A DNA stretch of 64,000 nt from Luidia sarsii (taxonomy: Eukaryota > Echinodermata > Asteroidea > Paxillosida > Luidiidae). The notes under the pieces are model-generated. The model saw only the letters and a program-made list of their open reading frames with translations. It did not search any database and was not told where the DNA came from. Shown here one piece after another: positions 45,101-58,078 of the stretch. Where the stretch lies: assembly GCA_949987565.1 (NCBI GenBank), contig OX465110.1, positions 12,102,363 to 12,166,362 of the forward strand, written 5' to 3'. The translations under genes were made by a program, and so were the position numbers. How positions within the stretch are numbered: the stretch's first letter is position 1; each line of letters starts with the position of its first letter.

Positions 45101-45318
45101 ACTCCAAGATGGCGGATCTCGATGTGTCTAGTAGCAACGTGACGTCAGTAAGAAGGGTCTATAGCGCTTGTTTTGTAGTAGATATCTGTGTTACTATACG
45201 CCTAAGCCTAAGATTGACAAGCTCAGTGCCAGTGAGTACTGCAGCAGTTGGCAGCGTTCAGGCAACCTAGTTAAAGGATCACCGATAGAGGGCGCCCTGT
45301 ACGCAAAATGACCCAAAA
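42132..45318 (+). repeat. Macrosatellite unit 10 (3187 bp)
   Basis: Lacks ATA (near 43890) and has no 4 bp insertion. THAP-like ORF start at 44807. Confidence 0.95.
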
Positions 45319-48300
45319 GGGTGCAGAACACTAAATAGAGCTCCCATTGAACACTGTACAAAAACACTCACTTTCAAAGTCAATTATCCCATGCCCAAAA
45401 GTCTCTCAGTTCTTGTAGCTATACTTAAAATTGTAGTTTGGACCTTCATCTCTCAGATTCTTTTCAATTTTAGTGCTCTTAGCCGATTAGATTGTTTGCT
45501 AATTACCCTCCGAAAAAACACCCCCAAAATGTGTAGCCGTCCAACCGAATTTCTGCAAGGATTTTGGGATGGACCCCTCCACTTCCACAGCCAAATAGGG
45601 CCACATTTAAAGCCAGATATGTCCAAATTACATACCAAATTGAAGAGTGAACCCCCAGGTTGTCTTAAGCTTCACTTGTTCTACAATGTATCAGTTAATT
45701 AGCCTCCAAAGACCCCTTATTAAAAAAAAAGTTGTGGGTACACACTTTATGATAATCAGCTCGGCGGAGCCATCTTGGATGGATTTTGTGTGCTGCACCC
45801 TATAAGGGGGCTAAACTTTAAAGTTGGGTCACAAAATTGGGCTTAAAATGTGACAGAGATGGTACTGATGCAACATGTGAAAATAAAATTGAAAAAAAGT
45901 ATTGCGTTTGTCCGCAATGATTGAAAATGTGATGGGTGGGGGCCCATGCCTTTGTGCACAGTCTGGCATGAAAAAAAACCACTGCTTTAAAGAAGCCATA
46001 GGTATACACTTTTTTGACAACTGTATTGGGCTTATGAATAACTGAGAGTTCTGAACTTTGGTTAAGAAAGGAGAAGGGAATAGAAATCGTATTAATTTTT
46101 TCATCTTCATTATGTTGGAAATAATAACCAAGAGTCCAAATAATTATGAGGTCATTATATTTCATAAAAAAATTGTCACTTTGAGTATAATTCACGTGAC
46201 ATGAATTGAAAGGTACCTGCTTGGAAAGAACTCGTTACTGTCACTTTATCAGCTGCCACGTAACATGGGTGTAAAGTTGTGGTTCTCCCCTTGCGGTTTA
46301 GAACACGATTTTTGTCAACCATTCAATTTGCTGCTTCCCTCAATCTATATGATATCCGAATTGGTACCGTTTGATCAATGATCATCAGCTTCGGGTGGTC
46401 TTCAATAATCATGTGTCGTTGTAATGCGTCACTTGACATTAAAGCTGCATTATTTTAACTGGGAAGAGTTATCGTATTGTACATGTTGCTTCAGGTTGAA
46501 ACTTTGCTTGAGTTTAGAATCGACAATATTTAAGGTAAAATTTAACTGACATGACATGATTTTCACTTAAACCTCACTAACATTTTCACTTGAACAATTT
46601 TGTACATGCATGCCATCGTACTGCGCCATGCATAATAATTATGGCTTACGGAAGTATTTTAGTGTGCTGCACCCTTTACTCGCGACGAAATCCAAAAGCC
46701 CGCCGTCAACGGCCATGCCCCGTAATTTTAATCGGGTTCGCTAACATGTATCAGATGTCCGTGACTGTTGCGTAACACAAGTGGCCTTGTGTGGAAGACG
46801 CTCGCCTGCCAACGTGTAGGTTCGTGGTTCGATCCCGGGGGTATTTTTAACTTCTTTTTTTCTCAGCACGATAGTGCGGTATAAGGTGTTTAAAAAACTC
46901 CCGCAAACACCAACGTCGCGTGTGGCGCATCTAGATGGGTCGCTGTGACGCTGGGACTGTCCTCGTAATCCAGGTTCGCGTCTTCGTACAGGGACACATG
47001 CGTTTGGTCGACTCGGCGGCCAAGGTCTAGGGGCCGCTGTGTTTCCTCCCTCACATGGCGCAGGGTCTACGGGCCTATAATATGGATGAGGACAGGGAAG
47101 GACGTGCGGTGGACCGGTACCGAGGCCTTAAGAGCTCTAATAGATCCGTGCACACGGGACGACCCTGGAGGTCCCGGGGATCTGAAAGCTTGGTCTGACA
47201 CCGCATAACTTTTTTTCTCGCTACTTTGATTTTTTAAGTGTTTCGTGCTCGTTTTTTCTATTCATTTTTAGCTGTTTGGTCTTCCGAAACAGCTTTTGTT
47301 TTCGTTTTTTTTCTTCTATACATTTTGTTTTTTTCTCCCCTTTTTTTGTCCATCTGTTTCGGTCTTCCGAAACGGCTCTTGTCTTCGTTCTGTTTTGTTT
47401 TCTTATTCAAATTTTTTCTTAGTTGTTTCGGTCTTTCAAAAACAGCTCTTCTTTTTGTTTTTTGTAAATACGCCTTTTCACTTTTTTTTTAACGTGTAAG
47501 ATATCCGAAACTGTTGCGTAACACAAAGTGTCCTTGTGTGAAAGACGCTCGACTGCCAACGTGTAGGTTCGTGGTTCGATCCCGGGGGTATTTTTCACTT
47601 ATTTTTTTTCTCAGCACGACTGTGCTGTATAAGGTGTTTAAAAAACTCCCGCAAACACCAACGTCGCATGTGGCGCATCTCGATGGGTCGGTGTGATGCT
47701 GGGACTCTCCTCGTAATCCAGGTTCGCGTCTCCGTATAGACCCGTCTTCGATGACGTCACGGTTTTGTTCATCGGCCATCTTGGATTACACACATGAGCA
47801 CGTCGTCACCGCCGTTACTAAGTCAGCTGTGCATACAAACAACTCCACATGCACGGCGGCAAGTTTTGAACTCGTCGTAGTTGTACTACTACTACTACTG
47901 CGTACACTATAGTATATACTAGTTGTGCCATGGAGGAATCTCTTTTTATTCCTCCGTGGTTGTATCATGGATTGGAGGAACTTGTTTTGTTGAAAGATGA
48001 TTAACTTTTGCGCTGTCCTTGGCTGTGGAAGCAGGGCTGATCGTGATAAGAAATATTTTGTATCGTTTACCCGCTGTACTGACAAGAGAAGGTGACGCAA
48101 CTCGTACACTTTCGCTAAAAAGATGGACGAAATGGTTGTCGCGGGTTAATTGTGTACGGATCTATTCCAGCAATAAAGCCGAGAATGTCGAGAGAACTGT
48201 AATAAGCCGACCGTGCAGCATTCGAATTCGCCATGACGACCAACGTAACGTTAAACGAACACAAACGTGCGAGCGAAAGCGTGTGTATTTACTCCAAGAT

Positions 48301-48508
48301 GGCGGATCTCGATGTGTCTAGTAGCAACGTGACGTCAGTAAGAAGGGTCTATAGCGCTTGTTTTGTAGTAGATATCTGTGTTACTATACGCCTAAGCCTA
48401 AGATTGACAAGCTCAGTGCCAGTGAGTACTGCAGCAGTTGGCAGCGTTCAGGCAACCTAGTTAAAGGATCACCGATAGAGGGCGCCCTGTACGCAAAATG
48501 ACCCAAAA
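45319..48508 (+). repeat. Macrosatellite unit 11 (3190 bp)
   Basis: Private C-to-T change at 47456, after the third hairpin. THAP-like ORF start at 47997. Confidence 0.95.
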
Positions 48509-51500
48509 GGGTGCAGAACACTAAATAGAGCTCCCATTGAACACTGTACAAAAACACTCACTTTCAAAGTCAATTATCCCATGCCCAAAAGTCTCTCAGT
48601 TCTTGTAGCTATACTTAAAATTGTAGTTTGGACCTTCATCTCTCAGATTCTTTTCAAGTTTAGTGCTCTTAGCCGATTAGATTGTTTGCTAATTACCCTC
48701 CGAAAAAACACCCCCAAAATGTGTAGCCGTCCAACCGAATTTCTGCAAGGATTTTGGGATGGACCCCTCCACTTCCACAGCCAAATAGGGCCACATTTAA
48801 AGCCAGATATGTCCAAATTACATACCAAATTGAAGAGTGAACCCCCAGGTTGTCTTAAGCTTCACTTGTTCTACAATGTATCAGTTAATTAGCCTCCAAA
48901 GACCCCTTATTAAAAAAAAAGTTGTGGGTACACACTTTATGATAATCAGCTCGGCGGAGCCATCTTGGATGGATTTTGTGTGCTGCACCCTATAAGGGGG
49001 CTAAACTTTAAAGTTGGGTCACAAAATTGGGCTTAAAATGTGACAGAGATGGTACTGATGCAACATGTGAAAATAAAATTGAAAAAAAGTATTGCGTTTG
49101 TCCGCAATGATTGAAAATGTGATGGGTGGGGGCCCATGCCTTTGTGCACAGTCTGGCATGAAAAAAAACCACTGCTTTAAAGAAGCCATAGGTATACACT
49201 TTTTTGACAACTGTATTGGGCTTATGAATAACTGAGAGTTCTGAACTTTGGTTAAGAAAGGAGAAGGGAATAGAAATCGTATTAATTTTTTCATCTTCAT
49301 TATGTTGGAAATAATAACCAAGAGTCCAAATAATTATGAGGTCATTATATTTCATAAAAAAATTGTCACTTTGAGTATAATTCACGTGACATGAATTGAA
49401 AGGTACCTGCTTGGAAAGAACTCGTTACTGTCACTTTATCAGCTGCCACGTAACATGGGTGTAAAGTTGTGGTTCTCCCCTTGCGGTTTAGAACACGATT
49501 TTTGTCAACCATTCAATTTGCTGCTTCCCTCAATCTATATGATATCCGAATTGGTACCGTTTGATCAATGATCATCAGCTTCGGGTGGTCTTCAATAATC
49601 ATGTGTCGTTGTAATGCGTCACTTGACATTAAAGCTGCATTATTTTAACTGGGAAGAGTTATCGTATTGTACATGTTGCTTCAGGTTGAAACTTTGCTTG
49701 AGTTTAGAATCGACAATATTTAAGGTAAAATTTAACTGACATGACATGATTTTCACTTAAACCTCACTAACATTTTCACTTGAACAATTTTGTACATGCA
49801 TGCCATCGTACTGCGCCATGCATAATAATTATGGCTTACGGAAGTATTTTAGTGTGCTGCACCCTTTACTCGCGACGAAATCCAAAAGCCCGCCGTCAAC
49901 GGCCATGCCCCGTAATTTTAATCGGGTTCGCTAACATGTATCAGATGTCCGTGACTGTTGCGTAACACAAGTGGCCTTGTGTGGAAGACGCTCGCCTGCC
50001 AACGTGTAGGTTCGTGGTTCGATCCCGGGGGTATTTTTAACTTCTTTTTTTCTCAGCACGATAGTGCGGTATAAGGTGTTTAAAAAACTCCCGCAAACAC
50101 CAACGTCGCGTGTGGCGCATCTAGATGGGTCGCTGTGACGCTGGGACTGTCCTCGTAATCCAGGTTCGCGTCTTCGTACAGGGACACATGCGTTTGGTCG
50201 ACTCGGCGGCCAAGGTCTAGGGGCCGCTGTGTTTCCTCCCTCACATGGCGCAGGGTCTACGGGCCTATAATATGGATGAGGACAGGGAAGGACGTGCGGT
50301 GGACCGGTACCGAGGCCTTAAGAGCTCTAATAGATCCGTGCACACGGGACGACCCTGGAGGTCCCGGGGATCTGAAAGCTTGGTCTGACACCGCATAACT
50401 TTTTTTCTCGCTACTTTGATTTTTTAAGTGTTTCGTGCTCGTTTTTTCTATTCATTTTTAGCTGTTTGGTCTTCCGAAACAGCTTTTGTTTTCGTTTTTT
50501 TTCTTCTATACATTTTGTTTTTTTCTCCCCTTTTTTTGTCCATCTGTTTCGGTCTTCCGAAACGGCTCTTGTCTTCGTTCTGTTTTGTTTTCTTATTCAA
50601 ATTTTTTCTTAGTTGTTTCGGTCTTTCAAAAACAGCTCTTCTTTTCGTTTTTTGTAAATACGCCTTTTCACTTTTTTTTTAACGTGTAAGATATCCGAAA
50701 CTGTTGCGTAACACAAAGTGTCCTTGTGTGAAAGACGCTCGACTGCCAACGTGTAGGTTCGTGGTTCGATCCCGGGGGTATTTTTCACTTATTTTTTTTC
50801 TCAGCACGACTGTGCTGTATAAGGTGTTTAAAAAACTCCCGCAAACACCAACGTCGCATGTGGCGCATCTCGATGGGTCGGTGTGATGCTGGGACTCTCC
50901 TCGTAATCCAGGTTCGCGTCTCCGTATAGACCCGTCTTCGATGACGTCACGGTTTTGTTCATCGGCCATCTTGGATTACACACATGAGCACGTCGTCACC
51001 GCCGTTACTAAGTCAGCTGTGCATACAAACAACTCCACATGCACGGCGGCAAGTTTTGAACTCGTCGTAGTTGTACTACTACTACTACTGCGTACACTAT
51101 AGTATATACTAGTTGTGCCATGGAGGAATCTCTTTTTATTCCTCCGTGGTTGTATCATGGATTGGAGGAACTTGTTTTGTTGAAAGATGATTAACTTTTG
51201 CGCTGTCCTTGGCTGTGGAAGCAGGGCTGATCGTGATAAGAAATATTTTGTATCGTTTACCCGCTGTACTGACAAGAGAAGGTGACGCAACTCGTACACT
51301 TTCGCTAAAAAGATGGACGAAATGGTTGTCGCGGGTTAATTGTGTACGGATCTATTCCAGCAATAAAGCCGAGAATGTCGAGAGAACTGTAATAAGCCGA
51401 CCGTGCAGCATTCGAATTCGCCATGACGACCAACGTAACGTTAAACGAACACAAACGTGCGAGCGAAAGCGTGTGTATTTACTCCAAGATGGCGGATCTC

Positions 51501-51698
51501 GATGTGTCTAGTAGCAACGTGACGTCAGTAAGAAGGGTCTATAGCGCTTGTTTTGTAGTAGATATCTGTGTTACTATACGCCTAAGCCTAAGATTGACAA
51601 GCTCAGTGCCAGTGAGTACTGCAGCAGTTGGCAGCGTTCAGGCAACCTAGTTAAAGGATCACCGATAGAGGGCGCCCTGTACGCAAAATGACCCAAAA
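48509..51698 (+). repeat. Macrosatellite unit 12 (3190 bp)
   Basis: G at 48658, as in unit 6. THAP-like ORF start at 51187. Confidence 0.95.
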
Positions 51699-54600
51699 GG
51701 GTGCAGAACACTAAATAGAGCTCCCATTGAACACTGTACAAAAACACTCACTTTCAAAGTCAATTATCCCATGCCCAAAAGTCTCTCAGTTCTTGTAGCT
51801 ATACTTAAAATTGTAGTTTGGACCTTCATCTCTCAGATTCTTTTCAATTTTAGTGCTCTTAGCCGATTAGATTGTTTGCTAATTACCCTCCGAAAAAACA
51901 CCCCCAAAATGTGTAGCCGTCCAACCGAATTTCTGCAAGGATTTTGGGATGGACCCCTCCACTTCCACAGCCAAATAGGGCCACATTTAAAGCCAGATAT
52001 GTCCAAATTACATACCAAATTGAAGAGTGAACCCCCAGGTTGTCTTAAGCTTCACTTGTTCTACAATGTATCAGTTAATTAGCCTCCAAAGACCCCTTAT
52101 TAAAAAAAAAGTTGTGGGTACACACTTTATGATAATCAGCTCGGCGGAGCCATCTTGGATGGATTTTGTGTGCTGCACCCTATAAGGGGGCTAAACTTTA
52201 AAGTTGGGTCACAAAATTGGGCTTAAAATGTGACAGAGATGGTACTGATGCAACATGTGAAAATAAAATTGAAAAAAAGTATTGCGTTTGTCCGCAATGA
52301 TTGAAAATGTGATGGGTGGGGGCCCATGCCTTTGTGCACAGTCTGGCATGAAAAAAAACCACTGCTTTAAAGAAGCCATAGGTATACACTTTTTTGACAA
52401 CTGTATTGGGCTTATGAATAACTGAGAGTTCTGAACTTTGGTTAAGAAAGGAGAAGGGAATAGAAATCGTATTAATTTTTTCATCTTCATTATGTTGGAA
52501 ATAATAACCAAGAGTCCAAATAATTATGAGGTCATTATATTTCATAAAAAAATTGTCACTTTGAGTATAATTCACGTGACATGAATTGAAAGGTACCTGC
52601 TTGGAAAGAACTCGTTACTGTCACTTTATCAGCTGCCACGTAACATGGGTGTAAAGTTGTGGTTCTCCCCTTGCGGTTTAGAACACGATTTTTGTCAACC
52701 ATTCAATTTGCTGCTTCCCTCAATCTATATGATATCCGAATTGGTACCGTTTGATCAATGATCATCAGCTTCGGGTGGTCTTCAATAATCATGTGTCGTT
52801 GTAATGCGTCACTTGACATTAAAGCTGCATTATTTTAACTGGGAAGAGTTATCGTATTGTACATGTTGCTTCAGGTTGAAACTTTGCTTGAGTTTAGAAT
52901 CGACAATATTTAAGGTAAAATTTAACTGACATGACATGATTTTCACTTAAACCTCACTAACATTTTCACTTGAACAATTTTGTACATGCATGCCATCGTA
53001 CTGCGCCATGCATAATAATTATGGCTTACGGAAGTATTTTAGTGTGCTGCACCCTTTACTCGCGACGAAATCCAAAAGCCCGCCGTCAACGGCCATGCCC
53101 CGTAATTTTAATCGGGTTCGCTAACATGTATCAGATGTCCGTGACTGTTGCGTAACACAAGTGGCCTTGTGTGGAAGACGCTCGCCTGCCAACGTGTAGG
53201 TTCGTGGTTCGATCCCGGGGGTATTTTTAACTTCTTTTTTTCTCAGCACGATAGTGCGGTATAAGGTGTTTAAAAAACTCCCGCAAACACCAACGTCGCG
53301 TGTGGCGCATCTAGATGGGTCGCTGTGACGCTGGGACTGTCCTCGTAATCCAGGTTCGCGTCTTCGTACAGGGACACATGCGTTTGGTCGACTCGGCGGC
53401 CAAGGTCTAGGGGCCGCTGTGTTTCCTCCCTCACATGGCGCAGGGTCTACGGGCCTATAATATGGATGAGGACAGGGAAGGACGTGCGGTGGACCGGTAC
53501 CGAGGCCTTAAGAGCTCTAATAGATCCGTGCACACGGGACGACCCTGGAGGTCCCGGGGATCTGAAAGCTTGGTCTGACACCGCATAACTTTTTTTCTCG
53601 CTACTTTGATTTTTTAAGTGTTTCGTGCTCGTTTTTTCTATTCATTTTTAGCTGTTTGGTCTTCCGAAACAGCTTTTGTTTTCGTTTTTTTTCTTCTATA
53701 CATTTTGTTTTTTTCTCCCCTTTTTTTGTCCATCTGTTTCGGTCTTCCGAAACGGCTCTTGTCTTCGTTCTGTTTTGTTTTCTTATTCAAATTTTTTCTT
53801 AGTTGTTTCGGTCTTTCAAAAACAGCTCTTCTTTTCGTTTTTTGTAAATACGCCTTTTCACTTTTTTTTTAACGTGTAAGATATCCGAAACTGTTGCGTA
53901 ACACAAAGTGTCCTTGTGTGAAAGACGCTCGACTGCCAACGTGTAGGTTCGTGGTTCGATCCCGGGGGTATTTTTCACTTATTTTTTTTCTCAGCACGAC
54001 TGTGCTGTATAAGGTGTTTAAAAAACTCCCGCAAACACCAACGTCGCATGTGGCGCATCTCGATGGGTCGGTGTGATGCTGGGACTCTCCTCGTAATCCA
54101 GGTTCGCGTCTCCGTATAGACCCGTCTTCGATGACGTCACGGTTTTGTTCATCGGCCATCTTGGATTACACACATGAGCACGTCGTCACCGCCGTTACTA
54201 AGTCAGCTGTGCATACAAACAACTCCACATGCACGGCGGCAAGTTTTGAACTCGTCGTAGTTGTACTACTACTACTACTGCGTACACTATAGTATATACT
54301 AGTTGTGCCATGGAGGAATCTCTTTTTATTCCTCCGTGGTTGTATCATGGATTGGAGGAACTTGTTTTGTTGAAAGATGATTAACTTTTGCGCTGTCCTT
54401 GGCTGTGGAAGCAGGGCTGATCGTGATAAGAAATATTTTGTATCGTTTACCCGCTGTACTGACAAGAGAAGGTGACGCAACTCGTACACTTTCGCTAAAA
54501 AGATGGACGAAATGGTTGTCGCGGGTTAATTGTGTACGGATCTATTCCAGCAATAAAGCCGAGAATGTCGAGAGAACTGTAATAAGCCGACCGTGCAGCA

Positions 54601-54888
54601 TTCGAATTCGCCATGACGACCAACGTAACGTTAAACGAACACAAACGTGCGAGCGAAAGCGTGTGTATTTACTCCAAGATGGCGGATCTCGATGTGTCTA
54701 GTAGCAACGTGACGTCAGTAAGAAGGGTCTATAGCGCTTGTTTTGTAGTAGATATCTGTGTTACTATACGCCTAAGCCTAAGATTGACAAGCTCAGTGCC
54801 AGTGAGTACTGCAGCAGTTGGCAGCGTTCAGGCAACCTAGTTAAAGGATCACCGATAGAGGGCGCCCTGTACGCAAAATGACCCAAAA
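51699..54888 (+). repeat. Macrosatellite unit 13 (3190 bp)
   Basis: Majority sequence, like unit 7. THAP-like ORF start at 54377. Confidence 0.95.
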
Positions 54889-57800
54889 GGGTGCAGAACA
54901 CTAAATAGAGCTCCCATTGAACACTGTACAAAAACACTCACTTTCAAAGTCAATTATCCCATGCCCAAAAGTCTCTCAGTTCTTGTAGCTATACTTAAAA
55001 TTGTAGTTTGGACCTTCATCTCTCAGATTCTTTTCAATTTTAGTGCTCTTAGCCGATTAGATTGTTTGCTAATTACCCTCCGAAAAAACACCCCCAAAAT
55101 GTGTAGCCGTCCAACCGAATTTCTGCAAGGATTTTGGGATGGACCCCTCCACTTCCACAGCCAAATAGGGCCACATTTAAAGCCAGATATGTCCAAATTA
55201 CATACCAAATTGAAGAGTGAACCCCCAGGTTGTCTTAAGCTTCACTTGTTCTACAATGTATCAGTTAATTAGCCTCCAAAGACCCCTTATTAAAAAAAAA
55301 GTTGTGGGTACACACTTTATGATAATCAGCTCGGCGGAGCCATCTTGGATGGATTTTGTGTGCTGCACCCTATAAGGGGGCTAAACTTTAAAGTTGGGTC
55401 ACAAAATTGGGCTTAAAATGTGACAGAGATGGTACTGATGCAACATGTGAAAATAAAATTGAAAAAAAGTATTGCGTTTGTCCGCAATGATTGAAAATGT
55501 GATGGGTGGGGGCCCATGCCTTTGTGCACAGTCTGGCATGAAAAAAAACCACTGCTTTAAAGAAGCCATAGGTATACACTTTTTTGACAACTGTATTGGG
55601 CTTATGAATAACTGAGAGTTCTGAACTTTGGTTAAGAAAGGAGAAGGGAATAGAAATCGTATTAATTTTTTCATCTTCATTATGTTGGAAATAATAACCA
55701 AGAGTCCAAATAATTATGAGGTCATTATATTTCATAAAAAAATTGTCACTTTGAGTATAATTCACGTGACATGAATTGAAAGGTACCTGCTTGGAAAGAA
55801 CTCGTTACTGTCACTTTATCAGCTGCCACGTAACATGGGTGTAAAGTTGTGGTTCTCCCCTTGCGGTTTAGAACACGATTTTTGTCAACCATTCAATTTG
55901 CTGCTTCCCTCAATCTATATGATATCCGAATTGGTACCGTTTGATCAATGATCATCAGCTTCGGGTGGTCTTCAATAATCATGTGTCGTTGTAATGCGTC
56001 ACTTGACATTAAAGCTGCATTATTTTAACTGGGAAGAGTTATCGTATTGTACATGTTGCTTCAGGTTGAAACTTTGCTTGAGTTTAGAATCGACAATATT
56101 TAAGGTAAAATTTAACTGACATGACATGATTTTCACTTAAACCTCACTAACATTTTCACTTGAACAATTTTGTACATGCATGCCATCGTACTGCGCCATG
56201 CATAATAATTATGGCTTACGGAAGTATTTTAGTGTGCTGCACCCTTTACTCGCGACGAAATCCAAAAGCCCGCCGTCAACGGCCATGCCCCGTAATTTTA
56301 ATCGGGTTCGCTAACATGTATCAGATGTCCGTGACTGTTGCGTAACACAAGTGGCCTTGTGTGGAAGACGCTCGCCTGCCAACGTGTAGGTTCGTGGTTC
56401 GATCCCGGGGGTATTTTTAACTTCTTTTTTTCTCAGCACGATAGTGCGGTATAAGGTGTTTAAAAAACTCCCGCAAACACCAACGTCGCGTGTGGCGCAT
56501 CTAGATGGGTCGCTGTGACGCTGGGACTGTCCTCGTAATCCAGGTTCGCGTCTTCGTACAGGGACACATGCGTTTGGTCGACTCGGCGGCCAAGGTCTAG
56601 GGGCCGCTGTGTTTCCTCCCTCACATGGCGCAGGGTCTACGGGCCTATAATATGGATGAGGACAGGGAAGGACGTGCGGTGGACCGGTACCGAGGCCTTA
56701 AGAGCTCTAATAGATCCGTGCACACGGGACGACCCTGGAGGTCCCGGGGATCTGAAAGCTTGGTCTGACACCGCATAACTTTTTTTCTCGCTACTTTGAT
56801 TTTTTAAGTGTTTCGTGCTCGTTTTTTCTATTCATTTTTAGCTGTTTGGTCTTCCGAAACAGCTTTTGTTTTCGTTTTTTTTCTTCTATACATTTTGTTT
56901 TTTTCTCCCCTTTTTTTGTCCATCTGTTTCGGTCTTCCGAAACGGCTCTTGTCTTCGTTCTGTTTTGTTTTCTTATTCAAATTTTTTCTTAGTTGTTTCG
57001 GTCTTTCAAAAACAGCTCTTCTTTTCGTTTTTTGTAAATACGCCTTTTCACTTTTTTTTTAACGTGTAAGATATCCGAAACTGTTGCGTAACACAAAGTG
57101 TCCTTGTGTGAAAGACGCTCGACTGCCAACGTGTAGGTTCGTGGTTCGATCCCGGGGGTATTTTTCACTTATTTTTTTTCTCAGCACGACTGTGCTGTAT
57201 AAGGTGTTTAAAAAACTCCCGCAAACACCAACGTCGCATGTGGCGCATCTCGATGGGTCGGTGTGATGCTGGGACTCTCCTCGTAATCCAGGTTCGCGTC
57301 TCCGTATAGACCCGTCTTCGATGACGTCACGGTTTTGTTCATCGGCCATCTTGGATTACACACATGAGCACGTCGTCACCGCCGTTACTAAGTCAGCTGT
57401 GCATACAAACAACTCCACATGCACGGCGGCAAGTTTTGAACTCGTCGTAGTTGTACTACTACTACTACTGCGTACACTATAGTATATACTAGTTGTGCCA
57501 TGGAGGAATCTCTTTTTATTCCTCCGTGGTTGTATCATGGATTGGAGGAACTTGTTTTGTTGAAAGATGATTAACTTTTGCGCTGTCCTTGGCTGTGGAA
57601 GCAGGGCTGATCGTGATAAGAAATATTTTGTATCGTTTACCCGCTGTACTGACAAGAGAAGGTGACGCAACTCGTACACTTTCGCTAAAAAGATGGACGA
57701 AATGGTTGTCGCGGGTTAATTGTGTACGGATCTATTCCAGCAATAAAGCCGAGAATGTCGAGAGAACTGTAATAAGCCGACCGTGCAGCATTCGAATTCG

Positions 57801-58078
57801 CCATGACGACCAACGTAACGTTAAACGAACACAAACGTGCGAGCGAAAGCGTGTGTATTTACTCCAAGATGGCGGATCTCGATGTGTCTAGTAGCAACGT
57901 GACGTCAGTAAGAAGGGTCTATAGCGCTTGTTTTGTAGTAGATATCTGTGTTACTATACGCCTAAGCCTAAGATTGACAAGCTCAGTGCCAGTGAGTACT
58001 GCAGCAGTTGGCAGCGTTCAGGCAACCTAGTTAAAGGATCACCGATAGAGGGCGCCCTGTACGCAAAATGACCCAAAA
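54889..58078 (+). repeat. Macrosatellite unit 14 (3190 bp)
   Basis: Majority sequence; it lacks the private change of unit 8. THAP-like ORF start at 57567. Confidence 0.95.
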